64,000 nucleotides of DNA, from positions 1,302,001 to 1,366,000 of the forward strand of contig CANKXO010000001.1 in NCBI GenBank assembly GCA_947487765.1, written 5' to 3'. Made by a program: the position numbers and the translations under genes. The stretch comes from an uncultured Pseudomonadales bacterium (GTDB lineage Bacteria; Pseudomonadota; Gammaproteobacteria; Pseudomonadales; Cellvibrionaceae). Below are positions 38,436 through 47,181 of this stretch, piece by piece; positions within the stretch are counted from its first letter, which is position 1, and the number at the start of each line of letters is the position of its first letter. The notes below the pieces were generated by a model. The model saw only the letters and a list, made by a program, of their open reading frames with translations. It did not search any database and was not told the DNA's origin.

Positions 38436-40118
38436 TTACTTATCTTGACCTTGCATTTGAGCTTTAATCAAATCACCCAGGGTTGCTGGAGAGCTATCTT
38501 CTGGCTTCTTCGAGCTATGCTCTTTAACCGCAGCTTTCTCTTCAGCAGCATCCTTAGCTTTGATAGATAAAGTGATAGCACGGTTTTTGCGATCAACATT
38601 AGTAATAACCGCCTCAACCTCATCACCCACTTTCAATACTGTAGAAGCATCGTCAACTTTATCGCGACTGATATCAGCGGCTTTTAACGTTCCTTCAACT
38701 TCTTCGTCAAGAGTAATTACAGCTGCTTTAGCGTCAACTTCTTTAACAACACCTTTAACAATACTGCCTTTATCATTAGCAGTAGTGTAACCAGAGAAGC
38801 TGTCTTCAACTAATTGCTTAATACCTAGAGAGATACGTTCACGCTCAGGATCAATAGCTAAGATAACAGTTTCTAGCTCATCACCTTTTTTGAAGTTGCG
38901 AACTGCATCTTCACCAGCTTCACTCCAAGATATATCAGACAAGTGAACCAAACCATCAATACCACCATCAAGGCCAATAAAGATGCCGAAATCAGTGATA
39001 GATTTGATGTTTCCAGAGATCTTATCGCCTTTCTCGAACTGACGACCGAATGCATCCCATGGGTTTTCTTGGCATTGCTTGATACCTAGAGAAATACGAC
39101 GACGCTCTTCATCGATTTCCAATACCATTACTTCAACTTCGTCACCTAACTGAACTACTTTAGATGGGTGAATGTTTTTGTTGGTCCAATCCATTTCAGA
39201 AACGTGAACAAGACCTTCAACGCCATCTTCAATCTCAGCGAAACAACCATAGTCAGTAAGATTAGTAACAACAGCTTTTGCTCTTGCGCCTTCTGGGTAA
39301 CGGTTTTTGATTTCAACCCAAGGATCTTCACCAGTTTGCTTAAGACCTAGTGATACACGGTTACGCTCACGGTCAAATTTAAGCACTTTAACGTCAATCT
39401 CATCACCGATATTAACAATTTCGCTAGGATGCTTAATACGCTTCCAAGCCATATCAGTAATGTGAAGCAGGCCGTCAACACCACCCAAGTCAACGAAAGC
39501 ACCGTAATCAGTAAGATTTTTAACGATACCTTTAGCCATTGCACCTTCTTCAAGGTTAGCCAACAACTCATCACGCTCAGCGGAGTTAACAGACTCCATA
39601 ACAGCACGACGAGAAACAACAACATTATTGCGCTTCTGATCTAGCTTAATAACTTTAAATTCAAGCTCTTTGTTTTCAAGATGAGCTGTATCACGTACAG
39701 GGCGTACATCGACCAAAGATCCTGGCAAGAAAGCACGGATGCTGGCGATATCGACCGTAAAGCCACCTTTGACCTTACCTGTAATAACACCTGTAATAAC
39801 TTCTTCAGAAGCATGAGCCGCTTCCAATACTGTCCAAGACTCAGCGCGCTTAGCTTTTTCACGAGAAAGACGAGTTTCACCGAAACCATCTTCAACAGAT
39901 TCTAAGGCCACTTGAACTTCATCACCTATTGCTAGGGAAACTTCACCATTATCATCAAGGAATTGTGAAGCAGGGATAACACCTTCAGATTTTAGACCTG
40001 CGTGAACTGTCACCCAGTCTTTATCAATATCAATTACTACGCCGGTTACAATTGAACCAGGAACCATATCAACGGTTTTTAGACTTTCTTCAAAGAGTTC
40101 TGCGAAATTTTCGCTCAT
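38436..40118 (-). CDS. rpsA: 30S ribosomal protein S1
   Basis: RNA-binding ribosomal protein of 560 residues with six S1 (OB) repeats at about 20-90, 105-175, 192-262, 277-349, 364-436 and 451-520. The latter four are close to one another ([30 protein letters not shown]). It melts structured mRNA starts and is the docking site for mRNA. It normally follows cmk, as here, with a 235-base leader in which S1 self-repression would act. Confidence 0.98.
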   Translation of the reverse strand: MSENFAELFEESLKTVDMVPGSIVTGVVIDIDKDWVTVHAGLKSEGVIPASQFLDDNGEVSLAIGDEVQVALESVEDGFGETRLSREKAKRAESWTVLEAAHASEEVITGVITGKVKGGFTVDIASIRAFLPGSLVDVRPVRDTAHLENKELEFKVIKLDQKRNNVVVSRRAVMESVNSAERDELLANLEEGAMAKGIVKNLTDYGAFVDLGGVDGLLHITDMAWKRIKHPSEIVNIGDEIDVKVLKFDRERNRVSLGLKQTGEDPWVEIKNRYPEGARAKAVVTNLTDYGCFAEIEDGVEGLVHVSEMDWTNKNIHPSKVVQLGDEVEVMVLEIDEERRRISLGIKQCQENPWDAFGRQFEKGDKISGNIKSITDFGIFIGLDGGIDGLVHLSDISWSEAGEDAVRNFKKGDELETVILAIDPERERISLGIKQLVEDSFSGYTTANDKGSIVKGVVKEVDAKAAVITLDEEVEGTLKAADISRDKVDDASTVLKVGDEVEAVITNVDRKNRAITLSIKAKDAAEEKAAVKEHSSKKPEDSSPATLGDLIKAQMQGQDK

Positions 40119-40276
40119 GGGAGGGACCTACAATATTCAGCATAAATCCAACGGTACGTTTAAAACGATTTTAAATTTACATTTAAAGTCAAATACGTAG
40201 CTGTCAGACTTATCTACCGTACCATCAGGTGTACGGGCCGGTTAATAATCACAGTACGATCACTCCTGACCGTCTT

Positions 40277-40306
40277 ATTTCTTCTACTTAGTTAAATAGA
40301 AGAAAT
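40277..40306. repeat. 10-bp hairpin in the cmk-rpsA gap
   Basis: Arms ATTTCTTCTA (40277-40286) and TAGAAGAAAT (40297-40306) with a 10-base loop. Read leftward it is 48 bases after the cmk stop and about 160 before the rpsA ATG. There is no T-run, so it could be a processing site or part of the structured rpsA leader. Confidence 0.45.
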
Positions 40307-40353
40307 ATTTAAATCGTACTGCATCAAAAATAGAAGAACGTTTAGCAAATGAC

Positions 40354-41067
40354 CTATACGGACAATTTTATGCGTTCAGAAACAACTTTAAGCACTAGGT
40401 TTAGCACTTCCTCTATGGGCATTGAAGTACTATCGACTTCTATTACATCTTCAGCAGGCTTCAAAGGTGAGGCCGATCGTTGCATATCCTTAGTATCACG
40501 AGCTTGTATGTCTTCCAACAGGGCGCGGAGATTAGCAGATTCTCCGCGCTCTAGCAACTGTTGATAGCGCCGTCTGGCACGCTCTTCGGCACTGGCTGTG
40601 AGGAATATTTTAACGGGGGCATCAGGAAACACTGTCGTCCCCATATCGCGACCATCGGCAATCAAACCTGGCTGTTGCTCAAATGCGCGCTGCCGATCTA
40701 AAAGCGCCTCTCTTACTTCTGGGTATGCAGCCACTTTTGAAGCCCCCATACCTGCTTCCTCAAGACGAATATCCCGGCTCACATCTCTTCCAGAGAGAAA
40801 AGCGAGCACGCCCTTTTCACTGGATTTGAATTGCACATCCAATTGGCGAGCAACCTGTGCAACCGCGGCCTGATCAGCTAAATCGACACCTTGCTCAGTC
40901 GCTGCTACAGCAGTTAAGCGATACAAAGCACCACTATCCAATAAGTGAAAACCTAAGGCCTCAGCCAGCTTTTGACAAATCGTCCCCTTTCCTGAACCAC
41001 TAGGGCCATCTATTGTAATAACAGGCATTTTTACACTTGAACCAGAACCCTTACCTAATACACTCAT
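40354..41067 (-). CDS. cmk: cytidylate kinase
   Basis: Phosphorylates CMP and dCMP. 237 residues from the ATG that overlaps the pyrF stop (ATGA, 41064-41067), or about 224 from a second ATG at the start of [17 protein letters not shown]-loop [16 protein letters not shown] and [20 protein letters not shown] with ARRRYQQL are diagnostic. A cmk-rpsA pair is conserved. The extra 13 N-terminal residues are unusual, so the later start is possible. Confidence 0.95.
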   Translation of the reverse strand: MSVLGKGSGSSVKMPVITIDGPSGSGKGTICQKLAEALGFHLLDSGALYRLTAVAATEQGVDLADQAAVAQVARQLDVQFKSSEKGVLAFLSGRDVSRDIRLEEAGMGASKVAAYPEVREALLDRQRAFEQQPGLIADGRDMGTTVFPDAPVKIFLTASAEERARRRYQQLLERGESANLRALLEDIQARDTKDMQRSASPLKPAEDVIEVDSTSMPIEEVLNLVLKVVSERIKLSV

Positions 41068-41810
41068 ACTAATTGAATATCCTGATATATCTGTTCACAC
41101 ACTTGTGCCGGATTAGGCGCCTGAGTAATTGGCCGACCAATCACCAAATAGTCACTACCATTAGCCAGTGCATCTTGCGGCGTCACAATTCGCCGTTGAT
41201 CATCTGCGGCTGAACCTGCTGGACGAATCCCTGGTGTCACCAAACAAAAATCTTGACCTATTTCGGCTTTCAACATTTTAGCCTCTCTAGCTGAACACAC
41301 AACACCATCTAATCCAGCTTTATTAGCTAAACGAGCTAAACGTAAAACCTGATCTTCGGGACTGACCTCTAAACCGATACCTTTAAGGTCTTCAGCCGTC
41401 ATACTCGTCAAAACGGTTACCGCAATCAGTAAGGTTTCAGTTTCTCCACTTTTGCCAGACTCAAGCGCTTCTCTAGCAGCCATGAGCATCGCTTTACCAC
41501 CACTGGCATGCACATTTACCATCCATACACCCAATTGAGCCGCCGCCTTAACTGCTTTGGCGACGGTATTGGGAATGTCATGAAATTTCAGGTCAAGAAA
41601 TACATCAAAACCTAAACCCATGAGCTTTTCGACTAGCTGAGGTCCTTCTGCAGTAAACAGCTCCTTACCAACTTTTAAATGGCAATACTGAGGGTTTAGC
41701 GACTGTGCAAGTGCGAGGCAAGGTTGAGCGGAGTCATAATCCATTGCCACAATCAATGGCGATTTTGTTTGAGACTGAGAGAGTGATGAAGAAGTAGAAT
41801 TTGTGCCCAT
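41064..41810 (-). CDS. pyrF: orotidine 5'-phosphate decarboxylase
   Basis: Last step of UMP synthesis. 248 residues from the ATG at 41810. The catalytic cluster [10 protein letters not shown] (Asp-x-Lys-x2-Asp) is near residue 80, and TPGIRPAG plus [10 protein letters not shown] form the phosphate site. The start is chosen because GGAG lies six bases before it; the frame extends nine codons to an ATG at 41837 without a ribosome site. That GGAG is inside a 9-bp hairpin (see 41815-41834). A polar Ser/Thr-rich stretch precedes the core. Confidence 0.95.
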   Translation of the reverse strand: MGTNSTSSSLSQSQTKSPLIVAMDYDSAQPCLALAQSLNPQYCHLKVGKELFTAEGPQLVEKLMGLGFDVFLDLKFHDIPNTVAKAVKAAAQLGVWMVNVHASGGKAMLMAAREALESGKSGETETLLIAVTVLTSMTAEDLKGIGLEVSPEDQVLRLARLANKAGLDGVVCSAREAKMLKAEIGQDFCLVTPGIRPAGSAADDQRRIVTPQDALANGSDYLVIGRPITQAPNPAQVCEQIYQDIQLV

Positions 41811-41814
41811 TAAA

Positions 41815-41834
41815 CGCTCCAAAAATTTGGAGCG
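41815..41834 (-). promoter_or_regulatory. hairpin that encloses the pyrF ribosome-binding site
   Basis: Read leftward, CGCTCCAAA (41834-41826) pairs perfectly with TTTGGAGCG (41823-41815) across two bases. The pyrF Shine-Dalgarno GGAG is in the second arm, four to five bases before the ATG spacer. Folded mRNA would hide it. Control of pyrF translation is inference. Confidence 0.55.
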
Positions 41835-41922
41835 CATAATAACATAAGAATATACAAGGCCGCTTTAGGACCATTATTTACAAAGAGCCCCTTTCGATAG
41901 TGCTAGCTCTATATCATTTCAA

Positions 41923-43140
41923 TCAAAACCCCTCGTGCGGCCCAAACACCTCGTAATGAATTCTAGATGCATCAACACCCAGTGTAACAAGTTGTTGTTT
42001 TGCAAATTGCATAAACGATACTGGACCACACAAATAAAAATCGCCATTAACTAGAGGCAACTCATGCTCTATTTGGGTCAAATCCATATAACCATGATGA
42101 AGGTTTTTGCCCTCCATATGATCAGTACGATACCAATGATGATAAGTAAGAAGACCTTTTTTAGCTAATTGCTCTATACGCTTCTTAAATGAGTGCTGCT
42201 CAATATTTTCACAAGCATGTAGATAACAAATAGACTGACTCTCTTTTCCCTTTGATAGATTTTCCTCTGCCAACATCTCTACAATAGACTGCATTGGCGT
42301 AAGACCAACACCCGCTGAAATCAACACAACCGGCGACTGTCTATTTTGATAAAAGAAGTCTCCTGTGGGCGCATACACATCAACTTCATCATTTAAGCGT
42401 AAACCATCATGCAAAAAATTAGAAACAACACCAGGGATGCCAACAATCTCTCGTTTTACTGAAATACGATAAGTTTCTCCATTGGGTCGATCCGATAGGG
42501 AATACTGACGTATCTCTTCATAATCATGGCCAGGAACAGAAAGCTTAACTCCTATATATTGCCCCGGAGAATAATTGGCGACAGGCTGACCATCTAAAGG
42601 TTCAAAGACTAAGCTTTTAACCAACTCTGACTCTATACGCTTTTCAATTAAGCGAAATTTCCTTATACCTCTCCACCCACCACTCTTGTTTTCATTAGCG
42701 TTATAAATTGACTCTTCTTTCTTGATAAAAATATCAGCTAATACGCCATAAGCAGTTGCCCATGACTCCTCCACCTCTTCAGTAAATGCCTCGCCAGCCA
42801 ACTCTCTTAAAGTTTCAATTAAATGGTGGCCTACGATAAGATAATGCTCAGGCTGAATATCCAAACTCGCATGCTTATTCGCTATACGTTCAACAGCCGT
42901 TAGCAATGCTGAAACATTGTCAATATTTTTTGCATAAGCAGCGACAGCTTCAAATAATGCAAACTGCTGTTTCCCTGAGTGCTGATTGCTCATATTAAAA
43001 ATATGTTGCAGTTCTGGATTATGCGAAAACATTCTCTGATAAAAATGTTCTGTTATTTTTGACCCTGCTGACTCCAGCAAGGGAATGGTACTTTTAACAA
43101 CACTTATATGCTGTTCAGTTAAAAAATTATCAAATGGCAT
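41923..43140 (-). CDS. hmp: flavohemoprotein (nitric oxide dioxygenase)
   Basis: Oxidises NO to nitrate using NADH and oxygen. 405 residues from the ATG at 43140 (AGGAG five bases upstream; the frame also extends to a TTG). The globin domain at 1-145 has distal Tyr in HFYQRMFSHNPEL and proximal His in IANKHASLDI. The FAD domain has RQYSLSD, and the NAD domain has ISAGVGLTPMQSIVEML and the YLCGPVSFMQF tail. Slightly longer than the 396-residue E. coli form. Third gene of the NorR-controlled unit, 36 bases after nnrS. Confidence 0.95.
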   Translation of the reverse strand: MPFDNFLTEQHISVVKSTIPLLESAGSKITEHFYQRMFSHNPELQHIFNMSNQHSGKQQFALFEAVAAYAKNIDNVSALLTAVERIANKHASLDIQPEHYLIVGHHLIETLRELAGEAFTEEVEESWATAYGVLADIFIKKEESIYNANENKSGGWRGIRKFRLIEKRIESELVKSLVFEPLDGQPVANYSPGQYIGVKLSVPGHDYEEIRQYSLSDRPNGETYRISVKREIVGIPGVVSNFLHDGLRLNDEVDVYAPTGDFFYQNRQSPVVLISAGVGLTPMQSIVEMLAEENLSKGKESQSICYLHACENIEQHSFKKRIEQLAKKGLLTYHHWYRTDHMEGKNLHHGYMDLTQIEHELPLVNGDFYLCGPVSFMQFAKQQLVTLGVDASRIHYEVFGPHEGF

Positions 43141-43176
43141 TACTACTCCTAACAATAATTAAATGTATCGTAAAAA

Positions 43177-44478
43177 TTAAATTTGGCGTTTTTTGAATAA
43201 GATAGCAGCATAAAAAACACAAAAAATACTGAAAGCCAAAAACCATAAAGCCCCACTTAAATTCCAGGCTAGTAAATAAAGGGAAAACATGGGAAATAAA
43301 AACCGTATTGATGCTGCCAAAAACAAGAACAAGAAGGCAATATTGATGATTGGGGACACTTTAAGAGGCCTACCTGTATGCCCAAGGGAAACTCGCGCCA
43401 TCATCGCTAATATCATTCCACCAACTGTTCCAACAGCGATAAGGTGCAAAGCGTTACTCAGAGTAATACCACTGAAAAAATAACTTGCGCCCATTGCAAA
43501 AAAACCAACTGAAAGGAAAAAATAAGCGATATGCAGTGACCATAATAAGGATACAGCCTTTACAGAAAGACTATCCCAATGCAGCAATCGAAAAAAATGT
43601 AATCCACCTAGAATAATCATCAAAATTGCAGGCAGCTTTGACAGATCAAAAAATTCACCCGAGACAAATGTACTAATACCTATTATCGATAAAGCAATTA
43701 AATAATTATCTATAACAGGAGTATCAGTAACGTTGGAATTTTCAACACCTTTCCTAGTAAAAAATGGAACGACTCGACCAGCCACGATACCAATTAATAA
43801 ACCAAACAATAGGATGGTTGTGCGCGAAAAGTGCAATGCCAATTCTGTATTGTTAGTCAGATCCAGATAGAGAATTGATATATTTAACAACATCAAAAAA
43901 CTTAACAATGGAACAAACAAGTAATTCCTTTTATTTCGTACTTTGATAACGAGATAAGCCAAAGAAGCAATACACACCAACCACCATAAACCTTGCAGAT
44001 AAATGGCAGCCCATTGCAATAAGACATCCCCACTCCACAGCAAGCCTCTTACTATTGACCATAAAATAGTGAGTACAACTAATAAATGCCCATGCACACT
44101 TCGGCACCCTGTCCATGTTTGTACCGCAGTCAATAAAAAAGCAACCGCAACTGTGGCAGCAAAACCAAATACCATTTCATGAATATGCCATACAATTGCG
44201 GACAATCCTTTTTGACCAAAACTCACACCAAAACCATTAAGGTATAACAGCCACAATCCCACACTGAAAACAGATGATAGAGACGCCAATAAAAACCATG
44301 GGCGAAAGGCTAAATCCCATACCGGCAAATCAAAAAATTTAGCCGATGAAGAAGCACTCTTAGATTGACCCAAATCCAAGTTACCGTCCAACAACAAACG
44401 CCGATTCAGTGAGCTTTTAATTTCATTAACACTTTTATCCGACTTTATTTTGGGCTCATTAACTTTTAGTCCTGTCAC
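43177..44478 (-). CDS. nnrS: NnrS-family membrane protein
   Basis: Haem- and copper-containing membrane protein linked to protection against nitric-oxide stress. 433 residues with about twelve membrane helices. Family blocks are FRPWFLLASLSSVFSVGLWL, HIHEMVFGFAAT (His residues likely haem ligands), RVVPFFTRKG, and ALHLIAVGTVGGMILAMMAR followed by VSLGHTGR. A 55-residue soluble N-terminal extension precedes the first helix, longer than in most NnrS. It overlaps the upstream 101-residue gene by four bases. Confidence 0.92.
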   Translation of the reverse strand: MTGLKVNEPKIKSDKSVNEIKSSLNRRLLLDGNLDLGQSKSASSSAKFFDLPVWDLAFRPWFLLASLSSVFSVGLWLLYLNGFGVSFGQKGLSAIVWHIHEMVFGFAATVAVAFLLTAVQTWTGCRSVHGHLLVVLTILWSIVRGLLWSGDVLLQWAAIYLQGLWWLVCIASLAYLVIKVRNKRNYLFVPLLSFLMLLNISILYLDLTNNTELALHFSRTTILLFGLLIGIVAGRVVPFFTRKGVENSNVTDTPVIDNYLIALSIIGISTFVSGEFFDLSKLPAILMIILGGLHFFRLLHWDSLSVKAVSLLWSLHIAYFFLSVGFFAMGASYFFSGITLSNALHLIAVGTVGGMILAMMARVSLGHTGRPLKVSPIINIAFLFLFLAASIRFLFPMFSLYLLAWNLSGALWFLAFSIFCVFYAAILFKKRQI

Positions 44479-44780
44479 AATTGCTTACCCAAACCATGAC
44501 GCCCAATACAGCGTAAGAGGTAACCAATTTTTATGGCTGTCACTGCAATAATAATTGCTATATGACCGACCATCTGAACGCTAAAAGAGAAACTTTCATA
44601 ATGGGTATAGCTGACAACGATAGACACCAGTAACGTTACCAACGCAACGGCCATCATTTGATTCCCTTTGTTTAATACCCACTGATAACGGCTCAAAGGG
44701 TGAGGCTCAATACGAGAGGATCCGTAAAAATGATTATTTTCATCATAAAATTCATACCCAAATCTATTCATCAATGTCAC
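44475..44780 (-). CDS. uncharacterised 101-residue membrane protein, first gene of the NO operon
   Basis: Not recognised as a named family. The N-terminal ~33 residues are polar and aromatic (NRFGYEFYDENNHFYG, then SSRIEPHPLSRYQWVLNKG). Two membrane helices follow at about 37-57 and 66-88, with a basic tail containing RCIGRHGLG. It begins 58 bases after the sigma-54 promoter and ends in an ATGA overlap with nnrS, so it is expressed with nnrS and hmp under NorR. A role in NO tolerance or as a partner for NnrS is inferred from this context only. Confidence 0.75.
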   Translation of the reverse strand: MTLMNRFGYEFYDENNHFYGSSRIEPHPLSRYQWVLNKGNQMMAVALVTLLVSIVVSYTHYESFSFSVQMVGHIAIIIAVTAIKIGYLLRCIGRHGLGKQL

Positions 44781-44837
44781 CTTCTTAGTAGAATCTATAA
44801 ACTCGCTTAATATTTTTATCTATTCGCGTATTTATAT

Positions 44838-44853
44838 TGCGAAGAATATGCCA
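44838..44853 (-). promoter_or_regulatory. sigma-54 promoter of the NO-detoxification operon
   Basis: Read leftward: TGGCAT, five bases, TCGCA, matching the -24/-12 consensus TGGCAC-N5-TTGCA with invariant GG and GC exactly spaced. The NorR-type sites lie 54-106 bases upstream, the proper place for an enhancer. Confidence 0.85.
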
Positions 44854-44906
44854 CATTAAAAAGTCTTTAATATCAAATGGTTACATTATTCAATATTTAA
44901 AAAAGA

Positions 44907-44959
44907 GTCATATAGACTTGCAAAAAAGAGTCATATAGACTCAATTGAGTCATTTTGAT
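44907..44959. promoter_or_regulatory. three NorR enhancer sites between norR and the NO operon
   Basis: GTCATATAGAC at 44907-44917 and again at 44930-44940, and the variant GTCATTTTGAT at 44949-44959. The first two fit the GT-N7-AC core known for E. coli NorR; the third has one change. Three sites in a row match the E. coli norV promoter layout. They lie just before norR, so they may also affect its own transcription. Confidence 0.85.
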
Positions 44960-44987
44960 ATATTAAGGAAAACATTGAGGCCAAACC

Positions 44988-46565
44988 ATGGTTGATATCA
45001 CCTCTTCTGCATTAATCGAACTCGCCGTTGATTTAACGAATAATCTCACCAGCGAAGACCGCTTTGACAGGCTATTAAGCACTGTCCGACAAACAATCAG
45101 TTGTGATGCGGTAGTACTTCTAGCAGTACAAGCCGAAGAACTAAAACCCTTAGCTCAGCAAGGGCTGGTTAGAGACAGCCTTGGTCGTCGATTTAACATA
45201 CAGTCCCACCCTCGCTTTAAAGAGATATGCACATCAACTCACCCTGTTCGCTTTCCTTCAAACAGCCCCCTGCCCGACCCCTATGATGGAATGCTATTAG
45301 TTCGTGAAGGCGACTTACCAATACATGCTTGCATGGGATTACCCTTGTTATCTAATAATCAATTAATTGGCGTGTTAACCCTTGATAGCATGACGCCCAA
45401 TGTGTTCGATGATATATCCAAGCGCACACTCGATATTATCTCTGCAATGTCTGCCGCCGCGTTGAAAACAGCGATACTATTGCAAACATTAGAAAATCAT
45501 TCACAACACAATCAAGAAGTCGTTGAAGCACTAACTAATGAAGCCTTAGTAAAAGATGGAGGTGAACTCATTGGAAACAGCGATGCAATGAAGAAACTCA
45601 AGCATAATATTAAGCTAGTCGCCCCATCAGACTTTTCTGTACTAATAGAAGGAGAAACCGGCGTTGGCAAAGAATTAGTTGCTCGCACTATTCACCAACA
45701 GTCCAGCCGAAATAACGGCCCTTTAGTCTATGTAAACTGTGCCGCCATTCCAGAAAACCTGATAGAAAGCGAGCTTTTTGGTCATGTTAAAGGGGCGTTT
45801 ACCGGAGCGGATAGGCAACGCGCAGGAAAATTCAGTCTCGCCAATGAAGGGACTTTATTTTTGGATGAAATAGGAGAGCTACCTCTTGCCGCTCAAAGCA
45901 AATTGTTACGCGTACTACAAAATCAGGAGATTCAGCCCGTAGGACAAGACAATATTGAAACAATTAATGTGCGTATTCTTGCAGCAACAAACAGACAGTT
46001 AAAAAAAGAAGTTGAGGAAGGTCGTTTTAGAGCAGATTTATTCCATCGCCTAAGCGTTTATCCAATTGAAATTCCACCAGTAAAGGAACGTGCTGATGAT
46101 ATAGCACTACTTGCGGGTTACTTTTGCGAGCAAGTCAGACGTAAATTAGGCTTACGACAATTAATTTTAGAAACCAGCGCAATAACACACTTAAGCCATT
46201 ATGATTGGCCAGGAAATGTCAGAGAGTTAGAACACGTGATTAGCAGAGCAGCATTAAGAGCAAAAGACAGTAGCGAGTCATCGATTATAAAAATTAAAGC
46301 ACATCATATTGAACATTTAACTCAATCATCAACCAACCCCAAAAATGCTTTCATCGAAGAAGCTCCAGCTGATATCAACCTTAAAAAAGCAACTGAGCAA
46401 TTTCAACGACAACTTATTAGCGACATACTTGAGCAAGAACAAGGGAATTGGACCGCCGCTGCCAAACGCTTACATATTGATCGAGCCAATTTAAATAGGA
46501 TGGCAAAAAGGTTAGATATTAGCATTAATAAAAAAGTAAAAAGCAAAGGCAATCAACTAAAGTAA
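44988..46565 (+). CDS. norR: NorR, NO-responsive sigma-54-dependent activator
   Basis: 525 residues in three parts. An N-terminal GAF domain (about 20-165) binds NO through non-haem iron. The AAA+ domain (about 195-425) has Walker A GETGVGKELVA, the sigma-54 contact GAFTGA and a FLDEIGELPL Walker B. A C-terminal Fis-type helix-turn-helix includes NWTAAAKRLHIDRANLNRMA. Divergent from the hmp/nnrS unit with its sites between. The AT-rich leader has GAGG near the ATG. Confidence 0.95.
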   Translation: MVDITSSALIELAVDLTNNLTSEDRFDRLLSTVRQTISCDAVVLLAVQAEELKPLAQQGLVRDSLGRRFNIQSHPRFKEICTSTHPVRFPSNSPLPDPYDGMLLVREGDLPIHACMGLPLLSNNQLIGVLTLDSMTPNVFDDISKRTLDIISAMSAAALKTAILLQTLENHSQHNQEVVEALTNEALVKDGGELIGNSDAMKKLKHNIKLVAPSDFSVLIEGETGVGKELVARTIHQQSSRNNGPLVYVNCAAIPENLIESELFGHVKGAFTGADRQRAGKFSLANEGTLFLDEIGELPLAAQSKLLRVLQNQEIQPVGQDNIETINVRILAATNRQLKKEVEEGRFRADLFHRLSVYPIEIPPVKERADDIALLAGYFCEQVRRKLGLRQLILETSAITHLSHYDWPGNVRELEHVISRAALRAKDSSESSIIKIKAHHIEHLTQSSTNPKNAFIEEAPADINLKKATEQFQRQLISDILEQEQGNWTAAAKRLHIDRANLNRMAKRLDISINKKVKSKGNQLK

Positions 46566-46593
46566 TACAGAGTACCTTCTACTCTGTATTACT
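46561..46593. terminator. 14-bp hairpin over the norR stop codon
   Basis: Arms AGTAATACAGAGTA (46561-46574) and TACTCTGTATTACT (46580-46593) with a 5-base loop. The norR TAA is inside the first arm. No T-run follows on either strand, but the symmetrical stem between convergent norR and the comEA-like gene could end both transcripts or protect their 3' ends. Confidence 0.6.
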
Positions 46594-46619
46594 CTCCATC
46601 TATTTTCTAGAAAAATTAC

Positions 46620-46958
46620 TTAAATTTTTATTTTGCTTTTATTAAGCGTTAGTGTTTTTTCACCAATACCTTTCACTTCTAACAATTGCTCAATACTAGC
46701 AAACTTACCATTTTTCTCACGCCAGCTAACTATTGCTTGCGCTTTTTTAATACCTATACCTTTTAGCACACCCGACAATTGTTCTGCGCTAGCCGTATTG
46801 ATATTCACTATTTTTTGTACCTGCTCTACAGTCTCTGTTTTTGACTGCACTTCCGCAGCAGAAACATAAGTTGTAAAGCTTAAGAACGACAAGACTAAAA
46901 TAGCAAAAACTAAGACGGGTTTAAGCTGGCGAAATAATGATATAGATTGAATTTTCAT
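46620..46958 (-). CDS. ComEA-family helix-hairpin-helix protein
   Basis: 112 residues from the ATG at 46958, which has GGAGG eight bases upstream (an earlier ATG at 46973 overlaps that site). A signal peptide or anchor spans about 10-35 ([23 protein letters not shown]). A single (HhH)2 domain follows: [20 protein letters not shown], then [20 protein letters not shown] and KGIGEKTL. Such proteins bind DNA non-specifically in the periplasm, as ComEA does in transformation. The gene stands alone with no other competence genes nearby. Confidence 0.88.
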   Translation of the reverse strand: MKIQSISLFRQLKPVLVFAILVLSFLSFTTYVSAAEVQSKTETVEQVQKIVNINTASAEQLSGVLKGIGIKKAQAIVSWREKNGKFASIEQLLEVKGIGEKTLTLNKSKIKI

Positions 46959-47011
46959 AGGAAAAACCTCCATGTAAAGTATATTAAAGGCGCAATCTCG
47001 ATGATGACCTC

Positions 47012-47037
47012 CACTTCCTTGACTACGTCCATGTCAA
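47012..47037. repeat. CTTCCT-hairpin intergenic repeat, copy F
   Basis: CACTTCC (47012-47018) is followed by TTGAC-TACGTCCAT-GTCAA (47019-47037), the cleanest copy of the repeat family. It sits in the 223-base gap between comEA and aroA, which otherwise holds no recognisable feature. Confidence 0.55.
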
Positions 47038-47181
47038 ACCCTGCTAACAATCGATTATATTGTAATGCTGATAAAACGATTGACTACAAGGTGAAATAAT
47101 TATTACAGTTATAAGACAAATAAAATATAAGCTTATCTCTTAAATTTGTGTGAGATATTACTTACATAACACCTATTTAAT

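Noticed and set aside
39347..39905. Several leftward and rightward frames inside rpsA
   Set aside because: They are out-of-frame shadows of the S1 repeats; low-complexity Leu/Val-rich translations.
41811..41837. pyrF starting at ATG 41837
   Set aside because: No ribosome site precedes it, whereas GGAG lies six bases before the ATG at 41810; kept only as a possible alternative in the hairpin finding.
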